64,000 nt of DNA from Rubrivirga sp046845755 (GTDB lineage: Bacteria > Bacteroidota > Rhodothermia > Rhodothermales > Rubricoccaceae). The translations under genes were made by a program, and so were the position numbers. Positions within the stretch are counted from its first letter, which is position 1. Each line of letters starts with the position of its first letter. Positions 20,809 to 31,435 of this stretch are shown one piece after another. The notes under the pieces are model-generated. The model saw only the letters and a program-made list of their open reading frames with translations, searched no databases and was not told the origin of the DNA. Location of the stretch: the NCBI RefSeq assembly GCF_046845755.1, contig NZ_CP177357.1, positions 372,001 to 436,000 of the forward strand, written 5' to 3'.

Positions 20809-22125
20809 ATGCCGACGCCTCCCCGCCCGCTCCGCCTCGCCGTGACGAACGTGACCCTCGGGAACGGGGGCGACGCGGCCATCCTCTACGGCGTCGAGCG
20901 GGCGCTCCGGGCGGCGCTGCCGCCGTTCGAGATGACCGTCTTCGGGACCCAGCCCGAGGTGATGGCGCCGTACTACCCCGACCTCACCGTCGTGGCCGGG
21001 CTGTCGAGCGTGGCGTGGCCGCAGATCGCGCGCGGGATCCCGGCGCGCGCGCGGCGCGCAGCGCGCTGGTTCACGCGGTCGGCGCGCCTCCGGGCGGCGG
21101 CGCGCGCAGAGGCGGCGGGCAAGCGCGCGCTGGCCCACGCCCTCGCCGGTGCCGACGGCGTCGAGCCGTTCCGAGCGCTGGCGGACGCCGACCTCGTGGT
21201 CAGCTCCGGGGGCACGTACTGGGTGCCGGCGTACTGGCTGGGCCCGCGCCTGCTGGAGTTCGACGTGCTCCACGCGCTCGGCAAGCCGTACGCGCTGTAC
21301 ACCCAGTCCATCGGCCCGCTGTCGGACGACATGCCGGTCGGCAAGCTGGCGCGCATCTTCCGCACCGCCCGAGTGATCCTGCTGCGCGACGCGCGGTCGA
21401 AGGTCGAGGTGGCGGCCGTGGCGGCGGGCGCGCACACGTCGGTCCGCGCGGATGCCGCGTTCGCGCTCGCCGATGCCGAGACGCTGACGGCGGCGCAGTC
21501 CCGTGAGTGGCCCGAGTCCCCGACCGTCGCCGTGTCGGTGCGCGACTGGCCGCACTTTGTGACCGGCGACTCGGACGACGGCATGGAGCGCTACCGCCGG
21601 TCGGTCGCCGCGACCGTGACGGAGCTCGTCCGCACGCACGGCGCGACGGTCCGCTTTCTCTCCACCTGCCAGGGCACGCCGGGGTATCGCTACGACGACT
21701 CGGCGACGGCGCTGGCGGTCGTCGCGCACCTGCCCGAGGACGTCCGCGAGCGTGTCGAGGTCGACCGGGGGCAGTACTCGCCGCTCGGCGTGCTGGAGGC
21801 GTACCGGGCGTGCGACCTGGTGATCGCGACGCGGATGCACGCGGCGATCCTGGCCCTGTGCGCGGGGACGCCCGTGCTCCCGATCGCGTACCAGTTCAAG
21901 ACCGAGGAGCTGTTCAGCGCGTATGGGCTCGGCCACTGGGTCGAGCACATCGAGACGACCTCGCCGGAGGGCATGGTCGCCCGCCTCGACCGCGTGCTGA
22001 AGGAGCTGCCCGGAGCGCGAGCCGGTCTGTTCGAGGGCGTCGAGCGGATGCGCGCCGACGCCATGGCGGCCGGGGCGCTCGTCGCCCAAGCGATGGCCGA
22101 CGAGATCGCCGCCGCGAGGCGCTAG
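20809..22125 (+). CDS. Polysaccharide pyruvyl transferase family protein
   Basis: This 438-residue protein belongs to the family that adds pyruvate ketals to sugars or makes related cell-surface modifications (CsaB/WcaK-like). Its features are the N-terminal LRLAVTNVTLGNGGDAAILY, the central LVVSSGGTYWVPAYWLGPRL and the C-terminal nucleotide/PEP-site region CDLVIATRMHAAILALCAGT followed by PVLPIAYQFKTEELF. The ATG at 20809 starts just upstream of the conserved NxGD segment. The flippase gene follows 2 nt after the stop, so they form one unit. Confidence 0.9.
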   Translation: MPTPPRPLRLAVTNVTLGNGGDAAILYGVERALRAALPPFEMTVFGTQPEVMAPYYPDLTVVAGLSSVAWPQIARGIPARARRAARWFTRSARLRAAARAEAAGKRALAHALAGADGVEPFRALADADLVVSSGGTYWVPAYWLGPRLLEFDVLHALGKPYALYTQSIGPLSDDMPVGKLARIFRTARVILLRDARSKVEVAAVAAGAHTSVRADAAFALADAETLTAAQSREWPESPTVAVSVRDWPHFVTGDSDDGMERYRRSVAATVTELVRTHGATVRFLSTCQGTPGYRYDDSATALAVVAHLPEDVRERVEVDRGQYSPLGVLEAYRACDLVIATRMHAAILALCAGTPVLPIAYQFKTEELFSAYGLGHWVEHIETTSPEGMVARLDRVLKELPGARAGLFEGVERMRADAMAAGALVAQAMADEIAAARR

Positions 22126-22127
22126 CC

Positions 22128-23594
22128 GTGCTCCGCCGCCTGTTTCAGCAGAGCAGCATCTACGCGATCGCCAGCGTCACGTCGAAGCTGAGCGGCTTCA
22201 TCTTGCTGGCGTACTACGGCGACCCGGAGATCCTCGCGAAGGCCGACTTCGGGTACCTCGGCGCGCTCGACGCGACCAAGATGTTCGCGCTCCTGGTGGC
22301 CGGGCTGGGGCTGCCCCTCGGGATCCTGCGGTTCGCCTCGTCGCCGACGCTGAGCGAGGGGCAGCGCGCGGCCGTTCCGATGACCGCGCTGTCGGTGGCC
22401 GTCGTGGCCGGGGCCGTGGCGGCGGCGCTGGGGTGGGCGCTGGCGCCGCTCGCGTCGGAGCTGATCTTCGGGACGGCCGCGCGGGCCCACGCCGTCCGGT
22501 GGCTGGCGGTGTACATCGGCATCAAGACCGTCTCCGACGTGTCGTACACCGTGCTCCGCCAGCGCGAGAAGGCGGCGGCGTTCGTGCTCGTCGGCGTGGT
22601 CGAGGCGCTGCTGCTGGTCGCGTTCGTGGTGTGGTTCCTGGTGCGCGGCGAGGGGCTCGTGGGCGTGATGAAGGGGTACGCGGCGTCGGCCGCGGTCGTC
22701 GCCGTCGTCGTGACGCCGATGCTGATCGCGCGCGTCGACCGGACCGTCGACCGCGGGCTGATCGGGCCGATGCTGGCGTTCGGCGCACCGCTGATCGCGT
22801 CCGGCTTCGCGGCGCGGTTCCTGAATCTGGGGGATCGATTTCTCGTCCTCCACTTTCTGGGGGCCGAGGGCGCGGCGGTCTACGAGTGGGCCGCGCGGTT
22901 CGGGGGCGTCGTCAACTCGTTCCTGGTCCAGAGCTTCGTCCTCGCGTTCACCGTGCTCGGGATGAAGTCGCTCGACGAGACCGGCTCGCCGGAGCTGCAC
23001 CGCCAGGCGTTCCGCCACTTTGCCGCGCTCGCGGGCTGGGTCACGCTGGGGCTCGGCCTGTTCGTCTCGGACGTGAGCCGGCTGCTCACCGACGACCCCG
23101 AGTTTATCGGGACGGCGGACGTGGTGATGCTCGTCGCGGGCGGGTTCGCGTTTTATGGGCTGTACTTCGTCGTCGTGAACGTCCTCTACACGGCGGGGCG
23201 GACGCGGGCCGTCGCCGTCAGCGTGGGCGCCTCGGCGATCCTGAACCTGGCGCTCAACGTGGTGCTGATCCCGGTGATGGGGATCGCCGGGGCGGCCGTG
23301 GCGACGCTCGTCGCGTACGCGGCGCTTGCGCTGCTGACGGCGCGGCTGGCGCAGGCGTCGGCGCCCGTGGCGTACCCGTGGCGGTCGCTGGTGGCGATCG
23401 GCGCGCTGGCGGCCGGGTTGTACGTCGTCGGTCGGCCGGTCGAGGGCTGGGAGACCGTCCCGCGGCTGGCGGCGCGCGTGGCGCTGGCGGCGGCGTACGT
23501 GCCCGGGCTGTTCGCGCTCGGCGTGTACCGGCGCGACGACCTCGCGCGAGCGGTGGGTCTGGTGACCCGGAGGGACCGGGAGGCAAAGGGATAG
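22128..23594 (+). CDS. Polysaccharide flippase (Wzx/MATE-like)
   Basis: This 488-residue integral membrane protein has about 12-14 hydrophobic segments. It starts VLRRLFQQSSIYAIASVTSK, which matches the polysaccharide biosynthesis/oligosaccharide flippase family. The conserved NLGDRFLVLHFLGAEGAAVY and FYGLYFVVVNVLYTAGRT regions are present. It would move a lipid-linked oligosaccharide across the inner membrane. The start is GTG at 22128, 2 nt after the pyruvyl-transferase stop. No Wzy polymerase or chain-length regulator is in this window, so the cluster is small or dispersed. Confidence 0.9.
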   Translation: MLRRLFQQSSIYAIASVTSKLSGFILLAYYGDPEILAKADFGYLGALDATKMFALLVAGLGLPLGILRFASSPTLSEGQRAAVPMTALSVAVVAGAVAAALGWALAPLASELIFGTAARAHAVRWLAVYIGIKTVSDVSYTVLRQREKAAAFVLVGVVEALLLVAFVVWFLVRGEGLVGVMKGYAASAAVVAVVVTPMLIARVDRTVDRGLIGPMLAFGAPLIASGFAARFLNLGDRFLVLHFLGAEGAAVYEWAARFGGVVNSFLVQSFVLAFTVLGMKSLDETGSPELHRQAFRHFAALAGWVTLGLGLFVSDVSRLLTDDPEFIGTADVVMLVAGGFAFYGLYFVVVNVLYTAGRTRAVAVSVGASAILNLALNVVLIPVMGIAGAAVATLVAYAALALLTARLAQASAPVAYPWRSLVAIGALAAGLYVVGRPVEGWETVPRLAARVALAAAYVPGLFALGVYRRDDLARAVGLVTRRDREAKG

Positions 23595-23716
23595 AGGCGC
23601 GGAGGTCTGGGGCATGGCGCCAATCGGCCCGGGTCCGTCTTCGTTCTCCCTCATCCCTCCATCCCGCATCCCTCTCATCCTGGGGCCGGGCGTTGGTGCT
23701 GGGTGTCGGGCGGCGC

Positions 23717-23724
23717 TAGATTGC
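23717..23724 (+). promoter_or_regulatory. Bacteroidota-type -7 element (TAGATTGC) before the BMC operon
   Basis: TAGATTGC lies 49 nt before the first BMC-H ATG, giving the longest leader among the elements listed here. Confidence 0.4.
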
Positions 23725-23773
23725 CGGCCCGGCGCACGTCCGCGCCGCCCCCCCACTTTCACGAGTAGACAAC

Positions 23774-24061
23774 ATGCCCAACGGAGACATCGGCGCCGCC
23801 CTCGGAATGGTCGAGACGAAAGGCCTGGTCGGCGCCATCGAGGCGGCCGACGCCATGGTCAAGGCCGCCCGCGTCAACCTGATCGGGAAGGAGCAGATCG
23901 GCGGCGGGTTCGTCACCGTCATGGTCCGTGGCGACGTCGGCGCCGTCAAGGCGTCGACCGATGCCGGGGCCGCGGCCGCCGAGCGCGTCGGCGAGCTGGT
24001 CTCGGTCCACGTCATCCCGCGCCCGCACGCGGAAGTCGAGGCGATCCTGCCGGGCGAGTAG
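23774..24061 (+). CDS. Bacterial microcompartment shell protein (BMC-H), canonical
   Basis: This 95-residue single BMC domain shows the hexamer-shell signature LGMVETKGLVGAIEAADAMV, then KAARVNLIGKEQIGGGFVTV and MVRGDVGAVKAS. This is close to EutM, PduA and CcmK-type proteins. Six copies would form a flat hexagon with a central pore lined by the GGG turn (GSG in EutM/PduA). The length is that of a minimal BMC-H. A second BMC-H gene follows after 5 nt. No BMC-P (vertex) gene, encapsulated enzyme or aldehyde dehydrogenase is in the window. Confidence 0.95.
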   Translation: MPNGDIGAALGMVETKGLVGAIEAADAMVKAARVNLIGKEQIGGGFVTVMVRGDVGAVKASTDAGAAAAERVGELVSVHVIPRPHAEVEAILPGE

Positions 24062-24066
24062 CTCCG

Positions 24067-24534
24067 GTGGCCGACCCCTCGCCCTACGAAGCGCTCGGCC
24101 TGCTCGAGACGCACGGCCTGGTCGCCGCCATCGAGGCGGCGGACGCGATGGTGAAGGCCGCCGGCGTGCGTCTGGTGCGCCAGGAGCGAACGAACCCGGC
24201 GCTGATTACGCACCTCGTGGTCGGCGACGTCGCGGCCGTCCGGTCCGCACTCGACGCCGGCCGCGCCGCGGGCGAGCGCGTCGGGACGGTCGTCTCGGCG
24301 CACCTCATCCCGCGCCCCGCTCCAGGCGTCTGGACGATGCTGGTCGGCGCCGAGCCGGGCGCGCTGCCCTCGGTCCGCAAACCGGCCGCGAGCGCGGGCG
24401 ACGACCTCGGCGACCGGACGGTGAAGGAGCTGCGCCAGCTCGCGCGCGACCGCGACGACGACCGGCTGAGCGGCCGCGACATCTCGCGGGCCTCGAAGGA
24501 CGAGCTGTTGGCCTTCTTGCGCGCGACGTCGTGA
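24067..24534 (+). CDS. BMC-H protein with C-terminal SAP/Rho_N-like extension
   Basis: This 155-residue protein starts at GTG 24067. Residues about 6-95 form a BMC domain (LGLLETHGLVAAIEAADAMV, HLVVGDVAAVRSALDAGR). The pore turn is TNPAL instead of the Gly-rich turn of its neighbour, so the pore would differ in size and charge. After a linker there is a C-terminal helical segment (about 118-153; RTVKELRQLARDRDDDRLSG, ASKDELLAFLRA) resembling SAP or Rho-N three-helix modules, which bind nucleic acid or proteins; that resemblance is by eye. Its stop overlaps the YbbR-like start (GTGA). Confidence 0.88.
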   Translation: MADPSPYEALGLLETHGLVAAIEAADAMVKAAGVRLVRQERTNPALITHLVVGDVAAVRSALDAGRAAGERVGTVVSAHLIPRPAPGVWTMLVGAEPGALPSVRKPAASAGDDLGDRTVKELRQLARDRDDDRLSGRDISRASKDELLAFLRATS

Positions 24535-25580
24535 GCGGGGCGAGGGCGCCCCGCCGTCCGGCCCGCACGTTGCTCGCCGTCCGCGACCGGCTCCGGGCCC
24601 TGGCCCCCAGCGCGGCGCCCGTCGACGAGAGCGAGCCGCCCGGCGAGCGCGGGCTGGCGATGCTGCTGTCGCTCGTCGTGGCGCTGGTGATGTGGTTCAG
24701 CTTCTCGATGCGCGAGACCTACTCGGTCGAGGTGCGCCTGCCGGTCGAGATCGCCCAAACGCCCGCCAGGCAGGCCCTGCGCGAGCTCCCGCCGACCGAG
24801 GTCACGGCGACCCTCCGAGGCGAAGGCTGGACGCTGCTCTCGCTTACCCGGCGCCTGACCACCCTGCAGGTCGTGGCCGAGGACGAGACCGTCAACATGA
24901 TGGCAGCGATCCAGGGTACGGGGCTCCCGCCCAACGTCGACGTGGTCGGCGTCGACCCGGAGGTGATCGCGCTCGCGCTCGACGTGCGCACCAGCCGGCG
25001 GCTCCCGATCCGCTTGCGGTCGTCCATCCAGACCGTCGCACCGTACGACCTGCTCCGCGCGCCCCGGCTCCAGCCGGACTCCGTGACCGTCACCGGCGCC
25101 CAGTCGCTGCTGGGCCGGCTCGACGACTGGCCGACCGAGGTGCTGCTCGAGGACAACGTGCAGGAGAGCCTGGCCCGGACGGTCGCCCTCGCCGACACGT
25201 TCGGCGGCCTGCTCACGCCGTCCGTCCGGGCCACGCGCGTGGCCGTCGACGTGGGCGAGTTCACCGAGGGCCGCCGCGTGCTCGACGTCGAGGTCACCAA
25301 CCTGCCCGACGACATCGTCGGCGTCCGGTTCGACCCGGCGCGCGTGACGGCCATCTACCGCGTCCCGACCGTCGGCGACACCTACGAGCGGGCGCTGAGC
25401 ACGTCCGGCTTCCGCGCCGTCGTGGACTACTTCGACATCCGCCGCAACCCGGCCGACGGCGAGGTCCCGGTGTCCGTCCGCTGGCCCGCCGACCTCGACG
25501 TCCGCGACGTGACGCTGAGCCCGTCGCGCGTCGAGTACTTCATCCAGCGCCGCCCGACGCCCTCCGAGGGCGAGGAGTAG
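24531..25580 (+). CDS. YbbR/CdaR-like domain protein
   Basis: This 349-residue protein has a short cytoplasmic N-terminus, one membrane segment (about 43-62; AMLLSLVVALVMWFSFSM) and a long extracytoplasmic part with YbbR-type repeats. These contain ELPPTEVTATLRGEGWTLLS, RLPIRLRSSIQ, PDSVTVTGAQSLL and VDVGEFTEGRRVLDVEVTNL. In Firmicutes the homologue CdaR regulates the di-adenylate cyclase CdaA; no cyclase of that type is in the window. Its GTG start overlaps the second BMC gene by 4 nt, so the two are translationally coupled, an unusual partnership. Confidence 0.85.
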   Translation: MSGARAPRRPARTLLAVRDRLRALAPSAAPVDESEPPGERGLAMLLSLVVALVMWFSFSMRETYSVEVRLPVEIAQTPARQALRELPPTEVTATLRGEGWTLLSLTRRLTTLQVVAEDETVNMMAAIQGTGLPPNVDVVGVDPEVIALALDVRTSRRLPIRLRSSIQTVAPYDLLRAPRLQPDSVTVTGAQSLLGRLDDWPTEVLLEDNVQESLARTVALADTFGGLLTPSVRATRVAVDVGEFTEGRRVLDVEVTNLPDDIVGVRFDPARVTAIYRVPTVGDTYERALSTSGFRAVVDYFDIRRNPADGEVPVSVRWPADLDVRDVTLSPSRVEYFIQRRPTPSEGEE

Positions 25581-26046
25581 CGGGCCGCCACCGGGTGGCC
25601 TTGCGCTTGGGTCGCCCCCTCACCCTGTCCCTCTCCCACGGGGAGGGGGACGCCGTAGGTCGGCGTGCGCCAGCCGGTTCGCGGTGGCCTCTGGCCCAAT
25701 CGTCCGTCTCGTCCAGGGGGCAGAGGAGGGCGGCCGGCTTGCGCCAGCCCTGGCTCGCGCCCGCAACGGGGACCCCTCCCGGCTTCGCCGACCCTCCGGG
25801 GTGTTCCCCCTCCTCGAGTGAGGACGGGGGACTCCGCGAGCGGCGCCGAGGCCGGTGGGGAGCCTGGCGTCGCCAACGAAGCCGCCCCCCTCATCCGAGG
25901 GGGCCGGCCGGCAGGCGGGGGGGCTGAGGCCACCGCGGACCGGCTCCCGCCCGCGCGGGGGGCCGTCCCTCCGCGGAGTCCTCGGCCGGGATCCGCCCCC
26001 TCTCCACGGGGCGCCCGCTATCCTCACCGGCTCCCTCGCCCCGCCG
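25581..26046. repeat. Intergenic stretch with dispersed GC repeat, no gene seen
   Basis: This 466-bp gap contains one clear copy of the repeat core (CTCTCCCACGGGGAGGGGGA at 25631-25650, then CGCCGTAGG and GTGCGCCAGCCGG to 25677). It also holds further palindromic GC segments such as CCCCTCATCCGAGGGGG (about 25887-25903) and CCCTCCGCGGAG. Open frames here have no recognisable protein features. A TATCCTCA element at about 26018 may belong to the transporter promoter. Confidence 0.55.
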
Positions 26047-26955
26047 ATGCTCTACCTCGCCCTCGCCGTCGCCTGCAGCCTGTCGATCGCCGTCGTCTTC
26101 AAGGTGGCCGAGCGGCGCGACCTCGACCGGACGGCGCTGCTGACGGTGAACTACCTGGCCGGCGCGTTGCTGGCGATGGCGCTGCAGGGCGTCGCCCCGA
26201 TGGGCGCGCTGACTGGCGGGCTGGTGGCGCTCGGCGTGGGCCAGGGCGTGCTGTTCATCGTCGGGTTCTGGCTGTTCTCGCTGGCGATCCGCGAGGCCGG
26301 GATGGGGCTGGCGGCGGGCGTGATGCGGCTGTCGGTCGTCGTCCCGTTCGTGGCCTCGTGGCTGGTGTGGGGCGAGGTCCCGACCGCGTTCCAGTTCGTC
26401 GGGCTCACGCTGGCCGGCGCGGCGTTCTTCCTGGTCGCCCGGCCCGCGGCCGAGCCGCCCGGCAAGCTCGGCCCGCCCGCCCGCGACACCGATGCCGAGC
26501 CCCACGTCGACGCCCCGAAGACGGTCGGGGTGCTGGCGCTGCTGTTCCTGTCCGGCGGGCTCGTCGACGTCAACATGAAGGTGTTTCGGGAGACGTTCTC
26601 GGCCGCCGCCGGCGGCGACACGCCCATCTCCACGTTCCTGCTGTTCGTGTTCGGCGTCGCGTTCCTGGTCGGCGCCGTGGCTGTGGTGGCGACGGGCGTC
26701 CGGACCGGACGCTGGCCGAGCGCCCAGGCGTGGGTCTGGGGGATCGGCCTCGGGGTCGTCAACTACGGCTCGGCCGAGTTCCTCCTGCGCGCGCTCGACG
26801 ACCTCGACGGGACGGTCGCGTTCCCGGCCAACAGCGTCGCGATCGTGTTCGGCGCCGCGATCATCGGGCGGTTCGTGTGGGGCGAGGCGCTCTCGCGCGC
26901 GAACGTGGTCGGGCTGGGGCTGGCGGGCGTCGCGCTGGTGCTGTTGGCCGGATAA
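26047..26955 (+). CDS. DMT-superfamily (EamA-like) transporter
   Basis: This 302-residue integral membrane protein has about ten hydrophobic segments in two five-helix halves. They are separated by a hydrophilic loop near residues 135-160 (Pro/Asp/Glu-rich). The second half ends FPANSVAIVFGAAIIGRFVW followed by GEALSRANVVGLGLAGVALV, the usual end of an EamA repeat. DMT proteins export small metabolites; the substrate is unknown. The start at 26047 places the first helix at residue 2. A longer in-frame start would translate repeat sequence and was not used. Confidence 0.85.
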   Translation: MLYLALAVACSLSIAVVFKVAERRDLDRTALLTVNYLAGALLAMALQGVAPMGALTGGLVALGVGQGVLFIVGFWLFSLAIREAGMGLAAGVMRLSVVVPFVASWLVWGEVPTAFQFVGLTLAGAAFFLVARPAAEPPGKLGPPARDTDAEPHVDAPKTVGVLALLFLSGGLVDVNMKVFRETFSAAAGGDTPISTFLLFVFGVAFLVGAVAVVATGVRTGRWPSAQAWVWGIGLGVVNYGSAEFLLRALDDLDGTVAFPANSVAIVFGAAIIGRFVWGEALSRANVVGLGLAGVALVLLAG

Positions 26956-27032
26956 AGGCCTGTGCCTGTATCGTTTGTGTGCCCATCGTCGGCGCCGGAC
27001 AACACGGAGCGGCCTCTCCGCGTACGTCGCCC

Positions 27033-27746
27033 ATGACTCCCGACGACTCCTCTCGCTCGTTCCGTTGGTGGGCCCTCCTCGGGCTCGGCTTGGTCGCCGC
27101 GCTCGTCACTGCCGCCGCCGTGCTGATCACCCAGGGCGGGATCAGCGAGGACGAGATCCGGTCGACGGTGCGCACGACGATCGCGGCCGAGGCGGCCGAG
27201 GGCTTCGTCGTGACCGGGCGGCTGTCGTCGACGCTGTCCGGCTCGAGCGCGCGGCGCTGGCGGATCCGGCTGCTCGACATCGAGACGGGCCGGGCCGAGG
27301 TGGCCGTCCGCGTCCCGGCGACGATGACGTACGGGTTCTCGCTCGACGACTTCGGCCCCGACGACATCCGGTTCCGCCAAGACGGCGTCGTCGAGGTCGT
27401 GCTGCCGCCGCTGTCCGTGTTCTCGGTCGAGCCCGAGCTGGAGGACGCCGAGGTCGACATCGACCTGAGCGGGCAGGCGCGGCTGACGCCGTCGCTCACC
27501 GCGCGGACCGTCGAGCAGACGTTGCGCCGCGTCCGGCCCGCGCTCCGCGAGCAGGCCGAGGCCCACCTCCAGGCCTCCGACCAGCCCGCGGTCAACTCGG
27601 CGCGCGCCCTGCGCCGCGTGCTCGCGGCCCCCCTCGAGGCCGCCGGCGTCGATCTTGCGGACGTGCGCTTCCGGTTTGTCGTCGCGCCAGGCGACACGCT
27701 CGACGTCCAGCCCGAGGGCGAGCGCCGCTCCATCCCCGCCGAGTAA
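27033..27746 (+). CDS. DUF4230-domain membrane-anchored protein
   Basis: This 237-residue protein has one N-terminal membrane anchor (about 13-33; WWALLGLGLVAALVTAAAVL) and an extracytoplasmic DUF4230 domain. The domain has MTYGFSLDDFGPDDIRFRQD and VEVVLPPLSVFSVEPELEDA. DUF4230 proteins are of unknown function and are common in Bacteroidota. The membrane-protein gene that follows begins directly at the next base (TAA then GTG), so they form an operon. Confidence 0.82.
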   Translation: MTPDDSSRSFRWWALLGLGLVAALVTAAAVLITQGGISEDEIRSTVRTTIAAEAAEGFVVTGRLSSTLSGSSARRWRIRLLDIETGRAEVAVRVPATMTYGFSLDDFGPDDIRFRQDGVVEVVLPPLSVFSVEPELEDAEVDIDLSGQARLTPSLTARTVEQTLRRVRPALREQAEAHLQASDQPAVNSARALRRVLAAPLEAAGVDLADVRFRFVVAPGDTLDVQPEGERRSIPAE

Positions 27747-28388
27747 GTGAACCTGCCCTGGACGCGCGCCGCGCGCGAGACCCCCGCCTACGTCGACACC
27801 CGCGCCGGCCTTCTGGCGGCCGACGGCACGCGCTACCGCACGACGGAGCCGCTCCTGCGCGACTACGCCGGGCCCGTCGTCGAGGCGGTCGGGCTGGGGG
27901 CGCTCCTGGCCCGCGCGGGCATCTGGCTCCGCTCCCCGGCGACGTTGGCGGCGCTCGCGCTCCCGGCCCTGCTGGCGGTCCTGCCGTGGTGGACGGCGGC
28001 CGGCGTCGCGCTGGTGCTGTTCGCGCTGTGGGCGGCCATCGCGCCCGGCGTCGTCGCGCCTGGCCTGATCGGCACGCTGCGCGTGCTGGAGCACCCCATC
28101 GTCCAAGGGCTGCTCTACATCGTCGTGCTGAGCGCGTTCGCGAACGCGGGCCAGTTTGCCGCCGTGTGGACCGGCGTCGTCGGGTTCATCGCGCTCCGGC
28201 TGGGCCTCGTCGGCATCCTGCTCGGGCCGGTCGTCGATCCGATCCAGCAGATGTGGTACCCGCTCCCGCCCGCCGACCAGACGCTGCGCTCGCTGATCGT
28301 CCGCGAGGCGCTGCGCCGGGGCGTCAACCTGGCGGGGATGGAGGCCATCGAGGACCGCGTCCGCGCGTTCTGGCGCCGGGGGAAGTAG
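27747..28388 (+). CDS. Membrane protein of unknown function
   Basis: This 213-residue protein starts at GTG 27747, adjoining the DUF4230 stop. It has a soluble N-terminus (about 1-55), four hydrophobic segments between 65 and 165, and a C-terminal soluble part (about 170-213; RSLIVREALRRGVNLAGMEA). No family is recognised. Coupling to the DUF4230 gene suggests the two act together at the membrane. Confidence 0.72.
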   Translation: MNLPWTRAARETPAYVDTRAGLLAADGTRYRTTEPLLRDYAGPVVEAVGLGALLARAGIWLRSPATLAALALPALLAVLPWWTAAGVALVLFALWAAIAPGVVAPGLIGTLRVLEHPIVQGLLYIVVLSAFANAGQFAAVWTGVVGFIALRLGLVGILLGPVVDPIQQMWYPLPPADQTLRSLIVREALRRGVNLAGMEAIEDRVRAFWRRGK

Positions 28389-28391
28389 CGC

Positions 28392-28850
28392 TCAGCCGCC
28401 GCGCAGCTTCGCGAGCATGTCGGGGTCGAGCAGGTCCGCCAGTGACGAGCCCGAAGAGGCGGGCGCCTTGCCCTGGTCACGGCGGCCCGAGTCGCCCCGG
28501 TTGCCGCGGTCGTTCCGGTCGTCGCGCCGACGGGGCCCGCTCCCGGAACGGGGCTCCGACCGTGGCTCGCGCTCGGGCGGGGCGGCCGCCGGGGGCATCG
28601 GCGACGAAAAGTCGACCGTCTCGCGGATCACGGGGCCCGCCCCGAGCGAGCCGATCGACGGCTTGCGCGGCGGCCCGCTCGGCGGGCGGCCGGTCGACAG
28701 GTCGAGCGCCTGGCCCACGCGGACGGCGGGGTCGGGCACGGCCGGGGGGCGCGGCGTCGGGGCGGGCGGCGGCGGGGCCGCGGGGCCGGTCGAGAGGTCG
28801 AGGACGCCCTTGGGGAGGTCCGGGCGGGAGGCGGAATCGTCGGCCATCAT
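28392..28850 (-). CDS. Low-complexity protein with repeated DLSTG motif
   Basis: This 152-residue cytoplasmic protein is rich in Pro, Arg, Asp and Ser. It contains VLDLSTGPAA and ALDLSTGRPP, a related TVDFSSPMP, a basic/acidic stretch (about 100-130) and a C-terminal helix SLADLLDPDMLAKLRGG. It is probably disordered, with short linear motifs for binding another protein. A TAGCTTGG element lies 16 nt upstream on the minus strand, which supports this strand over the antisense frame. The function is unknown. Confidence 0.55.
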   Translation of the reverse strand: MMADDSASRPDLPKGVLDLSTGPAAPPPPAPTPRPPAVPDPAVRVGQALDLSTGRPPSGPPRKPSIGSLGAGPVIRETVDFSSPMPPAAAPPEREPRSEPRSGSGPRRRDDRNDRGNRGDSGRRDQGKAPASSGSSLADLLDPDMLAKLRGG

Positions 28851-28866
28851 CTTCAGGGGAACGGCG

Positions 28867-28874
28867 CCAAGCTA
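28867..28874 (-). promoter_or_regulatory. Bacteroidota-type -7 element (TAGCTTGG)
   Basis: On the minus strand TAGCTTGG lies 16 nt before the ATG at 28850. Confidence 0.4.
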
Positions 28875-28889
28875 GCGCCCCGGCGCGCC

Positions 28890-29135
28890 CTACTGCGGGG
28901 CCGGGGCGCTGGCGCCGCCGACGACGTCGAACCCGGCCGCTTCGACGGCCTCGATCAGGATCTCGCGCGTGGCCTCGGGCCCGGCGTCGACGCGCGCGGA
29001 GCCGATCTCGACGGACTCGACGATGGCGTTCTGCACACCCGCCAGCGCGTCGCGGACGGCGCCGACGCAGTGCTGGCACGTCATCCCGTCGATCTCGAGC
29101 GTTTCGGTGTGGCGGTCGGGGGCGAGGTTGAACAT
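28890..29135 (-). CDS. copZ: Heavy-metal-associated (CopZ-like) copper chaperone
   Basis: This 81-residue HMA domain has the metal-binding motif GMTCQHC in ETLEIDGMTCQHCVGAVRDA. The usual beta-alpha-beta-beta-alpha-beta layout ends with VEAAGFDVVGG. It should carry Cu(I) in the cytoplasm and deliver it to CopA, whose gene lies 47 bp upstream on the same strand. The C-terminal tail (ASAPAPQ) is short and disordered. The start at 29135 is chosen because it leaves a normal N-terminal strand. Confidence 0.92.
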   Translation of the reverse strand: MFNLAPDRHTETLEIDGMTCQHCVGAVRDALAGVQNAIVESVEIGSARVDAGPEATREILIEAVEAAGFDVVGGASAPAPQ

Positions 29136-29182
29136 GGGCGGAGGGGAAGAGAGAGGAGGGAAGGGGCGAGGGGCCCCGTGAA

Positions 29183-31417
<2,235 letters not shown>

Positions 31418-31435
31418 AGATGCGACGGTTTTGAG

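Noticed and set aside
23595..23773. Possible extra shell or enzyme gene upstream of the BMC-H pair
   Set aside because: The stretch is pyrimidine-rich and contains no frame with protein features; only a promoter-like element was found.
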